Shown here: one piece after another, positions 54,362 to 63,608 of the stretch
Layout: every line of letters starts with the position of its first letter
Numbering within the stretch: position 1 is the stretch's first letter
Assembly: GCF_902497555.1 (NCBI RefSeq)
Contig: NZ_CABVGP010000002.1
Coordinates: 1,500,501-1,564,500 of the forward strand
Length of the DNA stretch: 64,000 nt
Source: Amycolatopsis camponoti
Lineage (GTDB): Bacteria; Actinomycetota; Actinomycetes; Mycobacteriales; Pseudonocardiaceae
Direction: 5' to 3'
Position numbers and translations under genes: made by a program
Notes under the pieces: generated by a model
Told to the model about the DNA's origin: nothing
Databases searched by the model: none
The model's input: the letters and a program-made list of their open reading frames with translations, nothing else

Positions 54362-54778
54362 TCAGCCGAAGGAGATCACTGCCGAGGCGACTTCGCTGTA
54401 GGACTCGTTCGCTGCGCCCACGAAGCAGCCGTTGGCGACCGTCGTGCAGTCCACCGGGCCCGACGCCGTCGTCAGGACCTTGTGCACCACGAACGACGTC
54501 GACACCGCTCCCGTGGCGTCGGTGGTCGTCGTCTGGCTGCCGGTGTCGCACACCGGGCCCGTGGCGCCGCCGGCGCACTCCCAGATCGTCACCGTCTCGT
54601 TCGCCGTGTAGCCGGTGGCCGACACCGCCACCGACGCTCCGTCGGCCAGGCCCTCGGCCGGTGACACCGTCACGTTCGGTGCTTCCGGTGCCGCGTCGGC
54701 CGCCGTGCTGCCCGCGATGACGACGGCGAACGCCGCCGCAGTTGCCGCGAAGAACCGCACCGTGGTGATTTTGGACAT
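54362..54778 (-). CDS. neocarzinostatin-family secreted apoprotein
   Basis: A 138-residue protein with a signal peptide (cleavage near ADAA, residue 30) and a mature beta-sandwich closely following neocarzinostatin and macromomycin: VTVSPAEGLADGASVAVSAT, Trp66-Glu-Cys68, Cys77, then VDCTTVANGCFVG (Cys111, Cys118) and the ending VAISF-like VISFG. The two Cys pairs match the family's two disulfides. Known members carry enediyne chromophores, but no enediyne genes are visible. ATG 54778 has GGAG nine bases upstream. A hairpin terminator follows. Confidence 0.85.
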   Translation of the reverse strand: MSKITTVRFFAATAAAFAVVIAGSTAADAAPEAPNVTVSPAEGLADGASVAVSATGYTANETVTIWECAGGATGPVCDTGSQTTTTDATGAVSTSFVVHKVLTTASGPVDCTTVANGCFVGAANESYSEVASAVISFG

Positions 54779-54986
54779 GCAGGAACACTCCGAATCATCA
54801 AGGGGAAAGTGCAGGTCAGGAACCACACGGCCGGGGTGGCCGTGATCGTTTGACCGTGTTCCCGATACTAGGAGAGAAGTTCACAACATGGCAAGAAAGA
54901 AGTATCAACTGCTTGTTTTCTGCCGGTGCCGAGCACGGACCAGGCCGGGGGCGGAGGCGTCCCGGCCTGGTCCGTGGTCCTGGCGA
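54779..54986. other. gap between the neocarzinostatin-like gene and the polyketide cluster
   Basis: 208 bases with no gene. The middle part (about 54850-54925) is relatively AT-rich and probably holds the promoter of the neocarzinostatin-like gene; I could not assign boxes. Both flanking genes are on the minus strand, so the gene could also lie on the polyketide transcript. Confidence 0.45.
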
Positions 54987-55874
54987 TCACGCCGTCGGCA
55001 CGGCCTTGATCGGCTTGGCGCCGATGTGCCGCCAGTCCTGCGGCCTCGCCCACTCCTCGAACGTGTGCCAGCCGACGTCGGGGAAGTCGGCGCGGAGGGC
55101 GGCGATGTCGGCGGCGAACCCGACGCGGTCGATGTACCGGAACATCGCGCTGAGGTCCGGGCCGAGGAACGGCGCGTCCGGCGAAATCGCCGCGTAGCGA
55201 ACGGGTTCGCCGATGACCTGTTCCAGGATCGCGGCGGCGGACGCGCCGGTCAGGTCGTCGCCGGCGATGTCGAACCGCTCGCCGAGCACGTCGTCCCGGT
55301 GTTCCACCGCGTGGCGCACGAAGCCCGCGATGTCGGCCACGGCGATCTGCTGCAGCGCCCGCGCGGCGGGCATCGGCGTCGGCAGGAGCCAGCCGTCGTC
55401 GGTCCGCCGCAGTCCGAAGAAACGGTTCTCCATGAAGAACGCCGGCGCGACGATCGTGTGCGGCACGCGGTTCTCCCGCAGGTACCGCTCGATCGCCGCC
55501 TTGCTGTCGAAGTGCGGGACGCCGGTGTCGCGGTCGGCGCTCGCCGCCGACGTGTAGACGATGTGCCCGACCCCCGCGCGCCGCACCCCGTCGATCGCGC
55601 CGATCCCCGCGGTGACTTCGAAGTCCGTTCCCGCGTCGAAGGAATCCGAGAGCAGGAACGCCGCGTCGGCGCCGTGCGCGGCCTCTTCGATCGACGCGGC
55701 GACGGCGAGGTCGCCGGGCACCACTTGGGCGCCGAGACCGGCCAGTTCGACCGCGGCGGCCGAATCGGGCTTGCGGGTCAGCGCGCGGACGACGTGCCCG
55801 CGCCCGAGCAGTTCCCGGGCGACCGCGCCACCCTGCTGGCCGGTCGCGCCCACCACGAGGACGTCGAGACTCAT
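54987..55874 (-). CDS. NmrA-like NAD(P)-binding protein
   Basis: A 295-residue atypical SDR: VLVVGATGQQGGAVARELLG at the start, then an NmrA-like body with SKAAIERYLRENRVPHTIV. Members act as reductases or redox sensors and appear in many polyketide clusters. Coupled to the LLM gene (ATGA) and last in the cluster's visible operon. Confidence 0.85.
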   Translation of the reverse strand: MSLDVLVVGATGQQGGAVARELLGRGHVVRALTRKPDSAAAVELAGLGAQVVPGDLAVAASIEEAAHGADAAFLLSDSFDAGTDFEVTAGIGAIDGVRRAGVGHIVYTSAASADRDTGVPHFDSKAAIERYLRENRVPHTIVAPAFFMENRFFGLRRTDDGWLLPTPMPAARALQQIAVADIAGFVRHAVEHRDDVLGERFDIAGDDLTGASAAAILEQVIGEPVRYAAISPDAPFLGPDLSAMFRYIDRVGFAADIAALRADFPDVGWHTFEEWARPQDWRHIGAKPIKAVPTA

Positions 55875-57037
55875 ACCGGAACCTCCTGGGTCACGGGCGA
55901 CACCCGGCCGGCTCGCCGGGTGCGCAGGCTTCGGCTGAGCCACACCAGGCCCGCCATGCTGTAGACCGCGTCGGCGGGCGCCACCAATGCGGACGCCGCG
56001 ACCAGCACCGGGTGCCGCAGCCCCGCGTCCACCAGCCCGCCGATCCGGTCCCGGACCTGCTTCGGCGTACCGGCGACCACCCGGCTCGCGACGAGCTCGT
56101 CGGGCGCCGCGCGGATCGCGGCCTCCACCTGGGCCCGGCCGTAGCGGTGCGGCAACAGGTCCATCGCCCCGCGGAAGTCCGGGCCGAGCGGGTGCTCGGC
56201 CCCGAACGCGCGCCACGCGCCCGCGTCGGCGAGCAGTGCGAGGTACCGCACGGACTTGGCGCGCAGCAGCCGCCGCACGTGCCGCTCGTCCCGGCCGAGC
56301 ACCACGGTCAGCACCTGCGCCGCCTGGATCGCTTCGGGGTCGCGTCCGGCCCGCTTCGCCGCGCCCTGGACCTCGCGCAGCCGCCGCCCGTACTCGTCCG
56401 GGTCGACCGGCTCCCACGGGTACCAGCCGTCGGCGTACCGGCCGGTCAGCTCGAGCATTCGCGGGCCGTGCGCGGCCAGCCAGATCTCGGGCCGGCGCCC
56501 CTTCGGCGCCCGCAGGTCAAGCACCGCCTGGTCCAGCCGGAAGAACTCGCCCTCGAAGTCGAACGGCTCGGTGGCGTCGAAGCACTTCCGGATGATCTGC
56601 ACGGCCTCGGCCAGCCGGGCCACCGGCCGGTCGTAGGCGACGCCGTAGGGGTCGAGGTTCTCCCGTTCGCCGGCGCCGAGGCCGAGGATCGGCGGCTTGC
56701 GCGTGAAGTGGGACAAGGTCAGGAACGTCTGCGCGAGGCTCACCGGGTGGCGGCGGTGCGGATCGGTCACGCCGACCGCGAGCCGGACATTGCCCGCCTT
56801 GGCCGCCAGGTGCCCGAGGGCCGTGGCGAAGTCGAACGCCTCGTCCGGGGTGGGTGAACCCTTGGCCAGGAACGTGAAGCCGGTGTCCCAGACCGAGCGG
56901 GGGAACGGGCTCACCAGGTGGTCGACCGTCCACAGTGAACCCATGCCCGCCAGCTTCGCCAGGTTGAGGTGGCCGACCCCCGCCGCGACCGGTGCGCTGG
57001 TGGCCCAGACGATCCCGGGCGACACGGAGCGGCTCAT
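55871..57037 (-). CDS. LLM-class (F420-type) flavin oxidoreductase
   Basis: A 388-residue luciferase-like protein with TVDHLVSPFPRSVWD, GLGAGERENLDPYGVAYDRP and AAHGPRMLELTGRYADGWYP, typical of F420-dependent members. Tailoring oxidation or reduction of the polyketide is likely. ATG 57037 overlaps the methyltransferase stop. A ~40-residue C-terminal extension with a hydrophobic stretch is present. Confidence 0.85.
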   Translation of the reverse strand: MSRSVSPGIVWATSAPVAAGVGHLNLAKLAGMGSLWTVDHLVSPFPRSVWDTGFTFLAKGSPTPDEAFDFATALGHLAAKAGNVRLAVGVTDPHRRHPVSLAQTFLTLSHFTRKPPILGLGAGERENLDPYGVAYDRPVARLAEAVQIIRKCFDATEPFDFEGEFFRLDQAVLDLRAPKGRRPEIWLAAHGPRMLELTGRYADGWYPWEPVDPDEYGRRLREVQGAAKRAGRDPEAIQAAQVLTVVLGRDERHVRRLLRAKSVRYLALLADAGAWRAFGAEHPLGPDFRGAMDLLPHRYGRAQVEAAIRAAPDELVASRVVAGTPKQVRDRIGGLVDAGLRHPVLVAASALVAPADAVYSMAGLVWLSRSLRTRRAGRVSPVTQEVPV

Positions 57038-58098
57038 CGCGGCTTCGCCTCCAGGACCCAGTTGGGCGGCGTGGCGCGGGTCGTGGTGGCCAGCTCGAAC
57101 CCGCTGCGGTGGAACAGCGCCCGCCACTCGGCCTCGGTCCGCTCCCGGCCACCGAGGTTGACGAGCATCTCGATGTCCATCAGCTTGCTGAAGTCGAACG
57201 TGTTGAGCTCGGGCACGGTGGCCTCGAACAGGATCACGCGCGCGTCCGCGTTGTCGCCGATGCGCCGCCGGATGTTGCCGAGGATGGTGACGCACTCGTC
57301 GTCGGTCCAGTCGTGCAGGACGCTCTTCAGGACGTAGGCGTCCGCCACCGGGACGTCGGCGAAGAAGTCGCCGGGGGTGCGCGTGACCCGGTCCTGGACG
57401 CCGTTGCGCTCGAGCACCGGGTCCGCGCCGGCGAGCACCTCGGGCCGGTCGAAGAGGATGCCCTTGACGCCGGAGTGAGCGCGCAGCACCGCGGACAGCA
57501 TGTGCCCGTGCCCGCCGCCGATGTCGGCGATGACGCCGAACCGGCCGAAGTCGCCGAGCCCGCTCAGCTCGTCGGCGGCCGCTTCGCTGAAGGCCGTCAT
57601 CGCGCCGTTGAAGACCTCCGCCAGGTGCGGGTGCGCGGCGTAGAAGTCGAACGACTGCATGCCGTGCACCTTCCGGAACGCCTGGTCACCGGTGCGCACC
57701 GTGTCCACCATCGAGGCGTAGGACTGCAGGCGGCAGGCGTGGCCGACGTGCCGCGCGAAGTTGCGCAGGCTGCCGGGCGTGTCGCTGCGTAGGCAGTCGG
57801 CGTCCGGGGTCAGCTCGAACCGGCCGTCGGGCCGCTCGGCGAACACCCCGAGCGAGGCCGCCGCGCGCAGCACGCGGTACAGCGCGTCCGGGTCGGTCTC
57901 GGTCGCCGTGGCGATCTCGGCCACCGTGCGGGGGCCGTCGACCAGGTGGTCGGCGACCCCGATCTCGGCCAGCACGTTGATCGAGTGCGAAAGCCACTGC
58001 GCGGTGACGAGCATGATCACGCGCACGCGGGGCGGCAGCACGGCCAGGTTCGGGAAGCCCGCCCCGGCGGTCGGCGGGGCGATCACTTCACTGGTCAC
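57034..58098 (-). CDS. O-methyltransferase (polyketide tailoring)
   Basis: About 354 residues of the plant-type / DnrK-like methyltransferase group: N-terminal dimerisation helices (about 20-100), SAM-binding VIADIGGGHGHMLSAVLRAH, and LKSVLHDWTDDECVTILGNI. The start at GTG 58098 follows AGAGGA by six bases; ATG 58113 is less likely. It probably methylates a phenolic hydroxyl of the aromatic product. Confidence 0.9.
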   Translation of the reverse strand: MTSEVIAPPTAGAGFPNLAVLPPRVRVIMLVTAQWLSHSINVLAEIGVADHLVDGPRTVAEIATATETDPDALYRVLRAAASLGVFAERPDGRFELTPDADCLRSDTPGSLRNFARHVGHACRLQSYASMVDTVRTGDQAFRKVHGMQSFDFYAAHPHLAEVFNGAMTAFSEAAADELSGLGDFGRFGVIADIGGGHGHMLSAVLRAHSGVKGILFDRPEVLAGADPVLERNGVQDRVTRTPGDFFADVPVADAYVLKSVLHDWTDDECVTILGNIRRRIGDNADARVILFEATVPELNTFDFSKLMDIEMLVNLGGRERTEAEWRALFHRSGFELATTTRATPPNWVLEAKPR

Positions 58099-58131
58099 GA
58101 GGTGTCCTCTCATCGGATGGGCTGGGGTGGG

Positions 58132-59406
58132 TCAGGCCGTCGGCCGGGTCAGCACCGCGGCGGACTGGAAGCCGCCGAAGCCGCTGCCGACGCTGAGCAC
58201 GACGTCCATGGGGTGTTCGCGGGCGTGCACCGGGACGTAGTCGAGGTCGCACTCGGGGTCCGGGGTGCTCAGGTTGGCGGTCGGCGGGACCACCTGGTGC
58301 TGCAGCGCCAGCGCGCAGGCGGCGAGCTCGATCGAGCCGATGGCGCCGAGGGAGTGGCCGACCATGGACTTGATGGAGCTCACCGGCACCGCGCGGGCGT
58401 GTTCGCCCAGGCTCCGCTTGAACGCCGCGGTTTCGTGGCGGTCGTTCTGCTTGGTGCCCGACCCGTGCGCATTGATGTAGTCCACTTCGGACGGATCGAG
58501 GCGGGCCTGCTCGAGCGCCCGGTCGATCGCCTCCCCCATCTCCCGGCCGTCCGGCCGGAGCCCGGTCATGTGGAAGGCGTTGCTGCGCGCCGCGTACCCG
58601 GCGAACTCGGCGTAGATGTGCGCGCCGCGGGCCCGCGCGGCGGACAGCTCTTCGAGGAGCAGGACGGCCGCGCCCTCCCCGATGACGAACCCGTCGCGCT
58701 CGCGGTCGAACGGGCGGGACGCGTGCCGGGGGTCGGCGTTGTTCGCCGACGTCGCCCGGATCGCGTCGAAGCACGCGACGGTGATCGGCGAGATCGGCGC
58801 GTCGGTGGCGCCGGCCAGGACCACGTCGGCCGACCCCTCCCGGATCAGCGCCGCGCCGTGGGCGACGGCGTCGATGCCGGACGTGCAGCCGGTGGAGATG
58901 ACCGCCGCGGGCCCTTCGGCGTTCGCCGCCCAGGCGACCTCGGTGGCCAGTGTGCTGGGCACCATGAAGCTGTACAGGTGCGGCACGACGTAGTCCTCGT
59001 CGACCTCCCAGTGCTTGCCGTGGTCGCTGAGCACGACGTACTCCCGCTCCAGCGCGGTCGTCGCGCCGACGGCACTGCCGACGCTGACGCCGACGCGCTC
59101 GGGCGGGATCGCCCCGAAGTCGAGGCCGCTGTCGGCGATCGCCTCCCGGGTGCTCGTGACGACGAACTGCGCCGCCCGGTCCAGCCGGCGGATCTCGCGT
59201 TCGCTCAGCCCGTTCGCCACGGGCGAGAAGTCGACCTGCGCCGAGATCTGCGACCGGAAACCGCTGGGGTCGAACAACGTGATGCGGTCGGTGGCGGTTC
59301 GCCCCTTCGACAGCAGGTCCCAGAACTCCTTCTTCCGGATCCCGCCCGGGGCGACGACGCCGATGCCGGTGACGGCGACCCGGCGGCCCTGTGCTGGCGG
59401 TGCCAT
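58132..59406 (-). CDS. type II PKS ketosynthase alpha (KS-alpha)
   Basis: A 424-residue KS with the complete catalytic triad: Cys174 in [10 protein letters not shown], His314 in [11 protein letters not shown] and His351 in [10 protein letters not shown]. Features of aromatic-PKS KS-alpha such as [20 protein letters not shown] are present. It should elongate malonyl units with the CLF encoded at 61598. Five genes separate the two, whereas KS-alpha and CLF are normally adjacent and coupled. Confidence 0.93.
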   Translation of the reverse strand: MAPPAQGRRVAVTGIGVVAPGGIRKKEFWDLLSKGRTATDRITLFDPSGFRSQISAQVDFSPVANGLSEREIRRLDRAAQFVVTSTREAIADSGLDFGAIPPERVGVSVGSAVGATTALEREYVVLSDHGKHWEVDEDYVVPHLYSFMVPSTLATEVAWAANAEGPAAVISTGCTSGIDAVAHGAALIREGSADVVLAGATDAPISPITVACFDAIRATSANNADPRHASRPFDRERDGFVIGEGAAVLLLEELSAARARGAHIYAEFAGYAARSNAFHMTGLRPDGREMGEAIDRALEQARLDPSEVDYINAHGSGTKQNDRHETAAFKRSLGEHARAVPVSSIKSMVGHSLGAIGSIELAACALALQHQVVPPTANLSTPDPECDLDYVPVHAREHPMDVVLSVGSGFGGFQSAAVLTRPTA

Positions 59407-59432
59407 GAGCTTCCTCTCCGAGAACGGTGGTC

Positions 59433-59756
59433 CTAGGACTCGCCGAACTCGTCGGCGCGGTGTTCGGACACGACCTGGTAGATCGCGAACGGCTTGGCGC
59501 GGGTGCCGTCCTGGTGGTCCCGCAGCGGGGCGGTCGACGCGCGGTGGTCCGGGCCGCGCTCCCAGGCGTCGAACTCCTCGAGGCTGGCCCACTCGCTGAG
59601 CACCGCCAGCTCCGCCGGGTCGTGCGGCGAGCGCAGCAGCTCGTTGCCGAGCAGGCCCGGCGTCCCGGCCAGGGTCCCGCTGACCCGGTGGTACGCCCGC
59701 TCGATCGGCTCGCTGTCGTCACCCCGCAGGTAGAGCAGCACGCGCACCCGGCTCAT
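59433..59756 (-). CDS. ABM-fold protein (SchA/CurD- or monooxygenase-like)
   Basis: A 107-residue dimeric alpha-beta-barrel-type protein ([20 protein letters not shown], then [20 protein letters not shown]). Related proteins are quinone-forming monooxygenases or SchA/CurD-like proteins in aromatic-polyketide clusters. Coupled to the neighbouring ABM gene. Its stop is 26 bases before the KS-alpha start. Confidence 0.8.
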   Translation of the reverse strand: MSRVRVLLYLRGDDSEPIERAYHRVSGTLAGTPGLLGNELLRSPHDPAELAVLSEWASLEEFDAWERGPDHRASTAPLRDHQDGTRAKPFAIYQVVSEHRADEFGES

Positions 59757-60082
59757 CGGGACGCGCCGGCGGCCTGCAGCGCGTGCACCACCGTCGTCGT
59801 CTCCATCGACCCGCCCGTGCGGAACGGGTGCAGCTTCACCCGGTGCTCCAGGTGCTCGGCGCTGCGTTCGAACTCGCGGAACTCCGGCTCGCTCGTCCAG
59901 TCGCTGAGGACGAAGTACACCGGCGCGCCGACCTGCGTGCTGCGCAGCAGCCACTGCCCGAGGTTGGCGGGGTGCCCGGTGATCACGTCGGCGATGTCGA
60001 GCCAGGTCTTCTCGAACTCCGCCTCGACACCCTCCTTGATCTCGAACCGGAGGATCACCCGGAAGTTCTCCTGCGCCCCCAT
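59753..60082 (-). CDS. antibiotic biosynthesis monooxygenase (ABM-fold)
   Basis: A 109-residue protein (MGAQENFRVILRFEIKEGVE, then VLSDWTSEPEFREFERSAEH). ABM monooxygenases of aromatic clusters oxidise a nascent ring without cofactor. Together with the paralogue downstream it may form a heteromer or act at two positions. ATG overlaps the ketoreductase stop (TGATG). Confidence 0.82.
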   Translation of the reverse strand: MGAQENFRVILRFEIKEGVEAEFEKTWLDIADVITGHPANLGQWLLRSTQVGAPVYFVLSDWTSEPEFREFERSAEHLEHRVKLHPFRTGGSMETTTVVHALQAAGASR

Positions 60083-60840
60083 CACATGCCCCCGTCGACG
60101 GTGATGACCGCGCCGTTGACGAACCCGGCGGCGTCGCTCGCCAGGAAGGCGACGACCGCGCCGACGTCGGCCGGGTCGCCGAGCCGGCCCAGCGGGATCC
60201 GCTTGCGGTAGCCCTCCAAGCGCTCTTCGACGGCCGCGCGTTCGTGGTCGGTGGCCCGTTCGGCCATCTCGGTCGCGATGATCCCCGGGGCGACCAGGTT
60301 GACGCGCACGCCCTGCGCGCCCAGCTCCTTCGCCAGCGACTTGGTGAGACCGGTGAGCCCGGCCTTCGCGGCCGTGTAGTGGGCGCGCAGCGGAACGCCG
60401 ATCTCGGCGACCTTCGAGCCGATGTTGATGATGGTGGAGCCCGGCCGCAGGTGCGTCATCGCGCGCTGCGCCAGCAGGTACGCGGCGGTCAGGTTCGTGT
60501 CGAGCACCCGGTTCCAGTCCGCCACCTCGAGCTTGACGAACGGGATGTGGCTGATCGCGCCCGCGTTGTGCACGAGGACGTCGAGCCCGCCGAGGCGCTC
60601 GCCGCACACCTCGATCAGCCGGTCGATCTCGGTCTCCTGGGCGATGTCGGCCCGCACCACGTGGTGGTTGCCGTCCCGTTCGGACAGTTCGGCTTCGAGG
60701 GCCTTCGCCGCGTCGGTGTCGCTCTGGTAGCAGGTGACGACGTCGGCGCCGCCGTCCGCCATGGCGAGCACCACGCCGCGGCCGATGCCGCGGGTCCCGC
60801 CGGTGACGAGAACGCGTTTCCTGGCAAGGGTCTTTGTCAT
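60082..60840 (-). CDS. polyketide ketoreductase (SDR)
   Basis: A 252-residue SDR: NAD(P) motif GGTRGIGRG at 14-22, NAG at 92-94, Ser142, Tyr155 and Lys159 (HYTAAKAG), and a C-terminal GAVITVDGGM. It resembles FabG and PdmG-type reductases of pentangular-polyphenol clusters, which set reduction of a specific ketone. Confidence 0.88.
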   Translation of the reverse strand: MTKTLARKRVLVTGGTRGIGRGVVLAMADGGADVVTCYQSDTDAAKALEAELSERDGNHHVVRADIAQETEIDRLIEVCGERLGGLDVLVHNAGAISHIPFVKLEVADWNRVLDTNLTAAYLLAQRAMTHLRPGSTIINIGSKVAEIGVPLRAHYTAAKAGLTGLTKSLAKELGAQGVRVNLVAPGIIATEMAERATDHERAAVEERLEGYRKRIPLGRLGDPADVGAVVAFLASDAAGFVNGAVITVDGGM

Positions 60841-60874
60841 GCTCTTCCTCCCTGGGTGAGTCGGGGTGGGTGGG

Positions 60875-61324
60875 TCAGTCGCCGGCCGCTTCGACCTTGT
60901 CCTTGATCAGCTTCAGCTGGCCGGCGGAGTTGGTGTTCAGCCGGTCGGTCATGCCCGCGTCGTCCAGCGGCGCGCCCGGCTTCATCTCGAAGTCCTGCAC
61001 CCAGCGCATGCGGACGCGGCCGCCGAGGTCTTCGTACTCCCAGAACAGGGACATGTACTTGAAGACACCGGTGTCGACGCGGTGCGCGCGCACGGTCCGG
61101 GTGGCCGGGTCGGGGGTCCGCTCGGACACCCAGCTCCAGGTCTTGCCGTTCTCGTCCGGGTGCAGCGAAAGCCGGAACTGCACGGTGTCGCCGCGCTGCT
61201 CCAGGATGACGGCTTCGGCGTACTCGCTGAACAGCCGCGGCCAGCCGGCGACGTCGTTGGTCATCCGCCACACCCGGTCGAACGGGGCGTCGATCACGAT
61301 CTCGTTGTCGGTGTGTCCGGCCAC
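60875..61324 (-). CDS. aromatase/cyclase (SRPBCC, TcmN/WhiE type)
   Basis: A 149-residue START-fold protein: HTDNEIVIDAPFDRVWRMTN, then NDVAGWPRLFSEYAEAVIL, as in the N-terminal domain of TcmN and WhiE ORFVI. These direct first-ring cyclisation and aromatisation. GTG start at 61324, 2 bases after the ACP stop. Confidence 0.9.
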   Translation of the reverse strand: MAGHTDNEIVIDAPFDRVWRMTNDVAGWPRLFSEYAEAVILEQRGDTVQFRLSLHPDENGKTWSWVSERTPDPATRTVRAHRVDTGVFKYMSLFWEYEDLGGRVRMRWVQDFEMKPGAPLDDAGMTDRLNTNSAGQLKLIKDKVEAAGD

Positions 61325-61326
61325 GC

Positions 61327-61578
61327 CTAGACCACCTCCACGAGGTTGCTGTTGACGTAGGCGACCAGGTCGTCGGGCCGCAGGAGCAGGGTCGCGGAGT
61401 CCTCGGGGAAGGAGATCCCCAGCTCCTGCTTGACGCGCGCCTGGATCTCCAGCATCGCCAGCGAGTCGAAGCCGAGGTCGGTGAACTCGGTGGCGCCGAT
61501 GTCCCCGCCGAGGTCGACCCCGTCGTCGGCGCCGCCCGTGGCGTCCATGATCCGTCTCAGACTGTCCAAAGTGAACAC
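61327..61578 (-). CDS. type II PKS acyl carrier protein
   Basis: An 83-residue ACP with the phosphopantetheine Ser39 in DLGFDSLAMLE. GTG start at 61578 with GGGAG upstream. It lies between the CLF and aromatase genes. Confidence 0.93.
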   Translation of the reverse strand: MFTLDSLRRIMDATGGADDGVDLGGDIGATEFTDLGFDSLAMLEIQARVKQELGISFPEDSATLLLRPDDLVAYVNSNLVEVV

Positions 61579-61597
61579 TGCCTGTCTCCCTTCTCGG

Positions 61598-62821
61598 TCA
61601 ACCGATTCCGCACTGGCGCACGACCATCGCGGAGTTGAAGCCGCCGTGACCGCGGGCGAGCACCAGCGCGATCCGCACCCGCGCTTCCCGGGGCTCGTCC
61701 AGCACCAGGTCGAGGTGGTAGTCGGCGCCCGGCCGGCGGACGCCGACGGTCGGCGGGACCACCGAGTCCCGGATCGCCAGCAACGCGAACGCGACGTCGA
61801 GCGCCGCACCGCCCGCGAGCAGCCGGCCGGTCATCGTCTTGGGCGCGGTCACCGGAACGCCTTCCGGCCCGAAGACCGCGGCGATCGCGGCGGCCTCGTC
61901 GCGGTCGAGCGCCGGGGTCCCCGCGGCGTCCGCGAAGACGACGTCGACCTCGCCGGGGGCCACCCCCGCGTCTTCCAGCGCTTCCAGCGCCGCTCGGCGG
62001 AGCCCGGGCGGCCGCGGCGAACCCGGTGGCGGGTCGAAGGTCGCGGCGTACCCGGCGATCTCGCCGTACCGGTGCGGCGCGCCCCGGTCGACCGCGGCCG
62101 CGTTGTCCTCCACGACGGCGATGGCCCCGCCTTCACCGACGACGTGCCCGCACGCGTCGGCGTCGAACGGCAGGTACGCGCGGTCGGGGTCGGCGCGCGT
62201 CGACATCCGCCCGGTGGCGGTCTGCGCGACCAGCCCGTACGGGCACAGCGAGGCGTCGGTGCCGCCGGTGACGATCACCGGCGTGCCGGCCCGGAGCAGG
62301 CGTCGGGCCTGGCCGATGGCGTCGAGCCCGCCGGCCTGTTCGGTGGCGACCACCCCGCACGGTCCGCGCATCCCGTGCCGGATCGAGACCTGGCCGGTGG
62401 TGGCGGCGTAGAACCACGCGATCGACTGGTACGCCCCGACGAACTCGGGGCCCTTCTCCCACAGGCGCTGGATCTCCCGCTGGCCGAACTCGTTGCCGCC
62501 GGACGAGCTCGCGGTGACCACCGCCATCTCGTACTCGCCGAGCGCCGCGGGGTCGACGGCCGCGTCGGCGAGCGCGTTCTCGGCGCACACCAGGCCGTGC
62601 TGGGTCCACTTGTCGGTCTGCACGATCAGCCCGCGCGGAACGCGGTCGACGGCGTGGAAGCCGGCCAGCTCCCCGGCCACGGTGACCGAGTACCGGGACG
62701 CGTCGAACCCGGAGATCGGCCGGATGCCGGTCTTCCCGGCCAGGGTGGCGGCCCAGCACTCCTCGACGCCCATCCCGTTGGGCGCGAGGACGCCGAGACC
62801 GGTCACCACGGCGGTGGTCAC
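61598..62821 (-). CDS. chain length factor (KS-beta)
   Basis: A 407-residue KS-fold protein in which the active-site Cys is replaced: VVATEQAGGLDA has Gln162, the CLF signature. The later His motifs are also degenerate. CLF controls chain length as a heterodimer with KS-alpha. GTG start overlaps the cupin stop (GTGA); the ACP gene follows after a 19-base gap. Its KS-alpha partner is encoded 2.2 kb further downstream. Confidence 0.92.
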   Translation of the reverse strand: MTTAVVTGLGVLAPNGMGVEECWAATLAGKTGIRPISGFDASRYSVTVAGELAGFHAVDRVPRGLIVQTDKWTQHGLVCAENALADAAVDPAALGEYEMAVVTASSSGGNEFGQREIQRLWEKGPEFVGAYQSIAWFYAATTGQVSIRHGMRGPCGVVATEQAGGLDAIGQARRLLRAGTPVIVTGGTDASLCPYGLVAQTATGRMSTRADPDRAYLPFDADACGHVVGEGGAIAVVEDNAAAVDRGAPHRYGEIAGYAATFDPPPGSPRPPGLRRAALEALEDAGVAPGEVDVVFADAAGTPALDRDEAAAIAAVFGPEGVPVTAPKTMTGRLLAGGAALDVAFALLAIRDSVVPPTVGVRRPGADYHLDLVLDEPREARVRIALVLARGHGGFNSAMVVRQCGIG

Positions 62822-63252
62822 CGGCGCTCCGCGGCCGCGACCGGCCCGCCGACGTCCATGCCGGCTTCGGTGGGGTCGGCCGGCGCTTCGGTGTCCACGT
62901 GCCCGAGTTCGGGTCGCGGGGCGAGCGGGCACAGGTGGAACACCGCGAACGCGGCTTCGGTGCCGCGGTTCTCCAGCCGGTGGCGCACGTCCTTGGGCAC
63001 CAGGAAGGCTTCGTCCGCGCCCAGTTCGACCGGCTCGTCGTCCACCGTCAGCACGAGCGTGCCGCGGACGACGTAGAGGTACTCCTCGGAGTACGGGTGG
63101 TAGTGCTCCGTCACGGACTCGCCCGGCAGCAGCGTGACGCCGCCCATGAACCCGGTGGTCGACCGCACCGTCTTCGGGCTGAGCAGGACCCGCAGGTCAC
63201 CTCCCCGCCGCCGGTTGGCGGGCACGTCGCCGAGCGCGATCTTCTGCGTCAC
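62818..63252 (-). CDS. cupin-domain protein of the polyketide cluster
   Basis: A 144-residue cupin: VTEHYHPYSEEYLYVVRGTL holds the His-x-His...Glu metal ligands, and DVRHRLENRG the second His. WhiE-like clusters contain a homologous cupin (ORFII) of uncertain function, perhaps cyclisation or oxygenation. Coupled at both ends. Confidence 0.85.
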   Translation of the reverse strand: MTQKIALGDVPANRRRGGDLRVLLSPKTVRSTTGFMGGVTLLPGESVTEHYHPYSEEYLYVVRGTLVLTVDDEPVELGADEAFLVPKDVRHRLENRGTEAAFAVFHLCPLAPRPELGHVDTEAPADPTEAGMDVGGPVAAAERR

Positions 63253-63569
63253 GTGGCACTCCAGCTGTAGAAGGTCTCGGCCATGGCGTCCTTCGGTTCG
63301 CGCCAGCCGGGGTCGTACGGGCTGATGAACTCCCCGAGCCGCTCGTTGATGTCCTTGTAGAGCGGGTGGGACCGGGCCTTGTACAGGTCCCCGGTGATGT
63401 CCTCGTCGGCTTCGACGAGGTGGAAGTAGAGCCCGTGGAAGCGGAAGAGGGTCCGGCGGCTCACGCCGATCAGGTGCGGCAGCTCGGACGCGTCCGAATC
63501 GGCGAAGATCCGGGCGACGTCCGCGCTGTCGTCCGCACCCATGCGGGCCACGATCAGTGTTCTCTGCAC
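63249..63569 (-). CDS. TcmI-family type II polyketide cyclase
   Basis: A 106-residue protein (MQRTLIVARMGADDSADVAR, then LFRFHGLYFHLVEADED and RSHPLYKDINERLGEFISPY). TcmI-family cyclases close the later rings of tetra- to pentacyclic aromatics. GTG 63569 has GGAGG at the right distance, better than GTG 63575. Overlaps the cupin start. Confidence 0.9.
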   Translation of the reverse strand: MQRTLIVARMGADDSADVARIFADSDASELPHLIGVSRRTLFRFHGLYFHLVEADEDITGDLYKARSHPLYKDINERLGEFISPYDPGWREPKDAMAETFYSWSAT

Positions 63570-63608
63570 GCGCACCTCCGAAGGTGGTCTCGTTGTCGGA
63601 CAGGGGTT

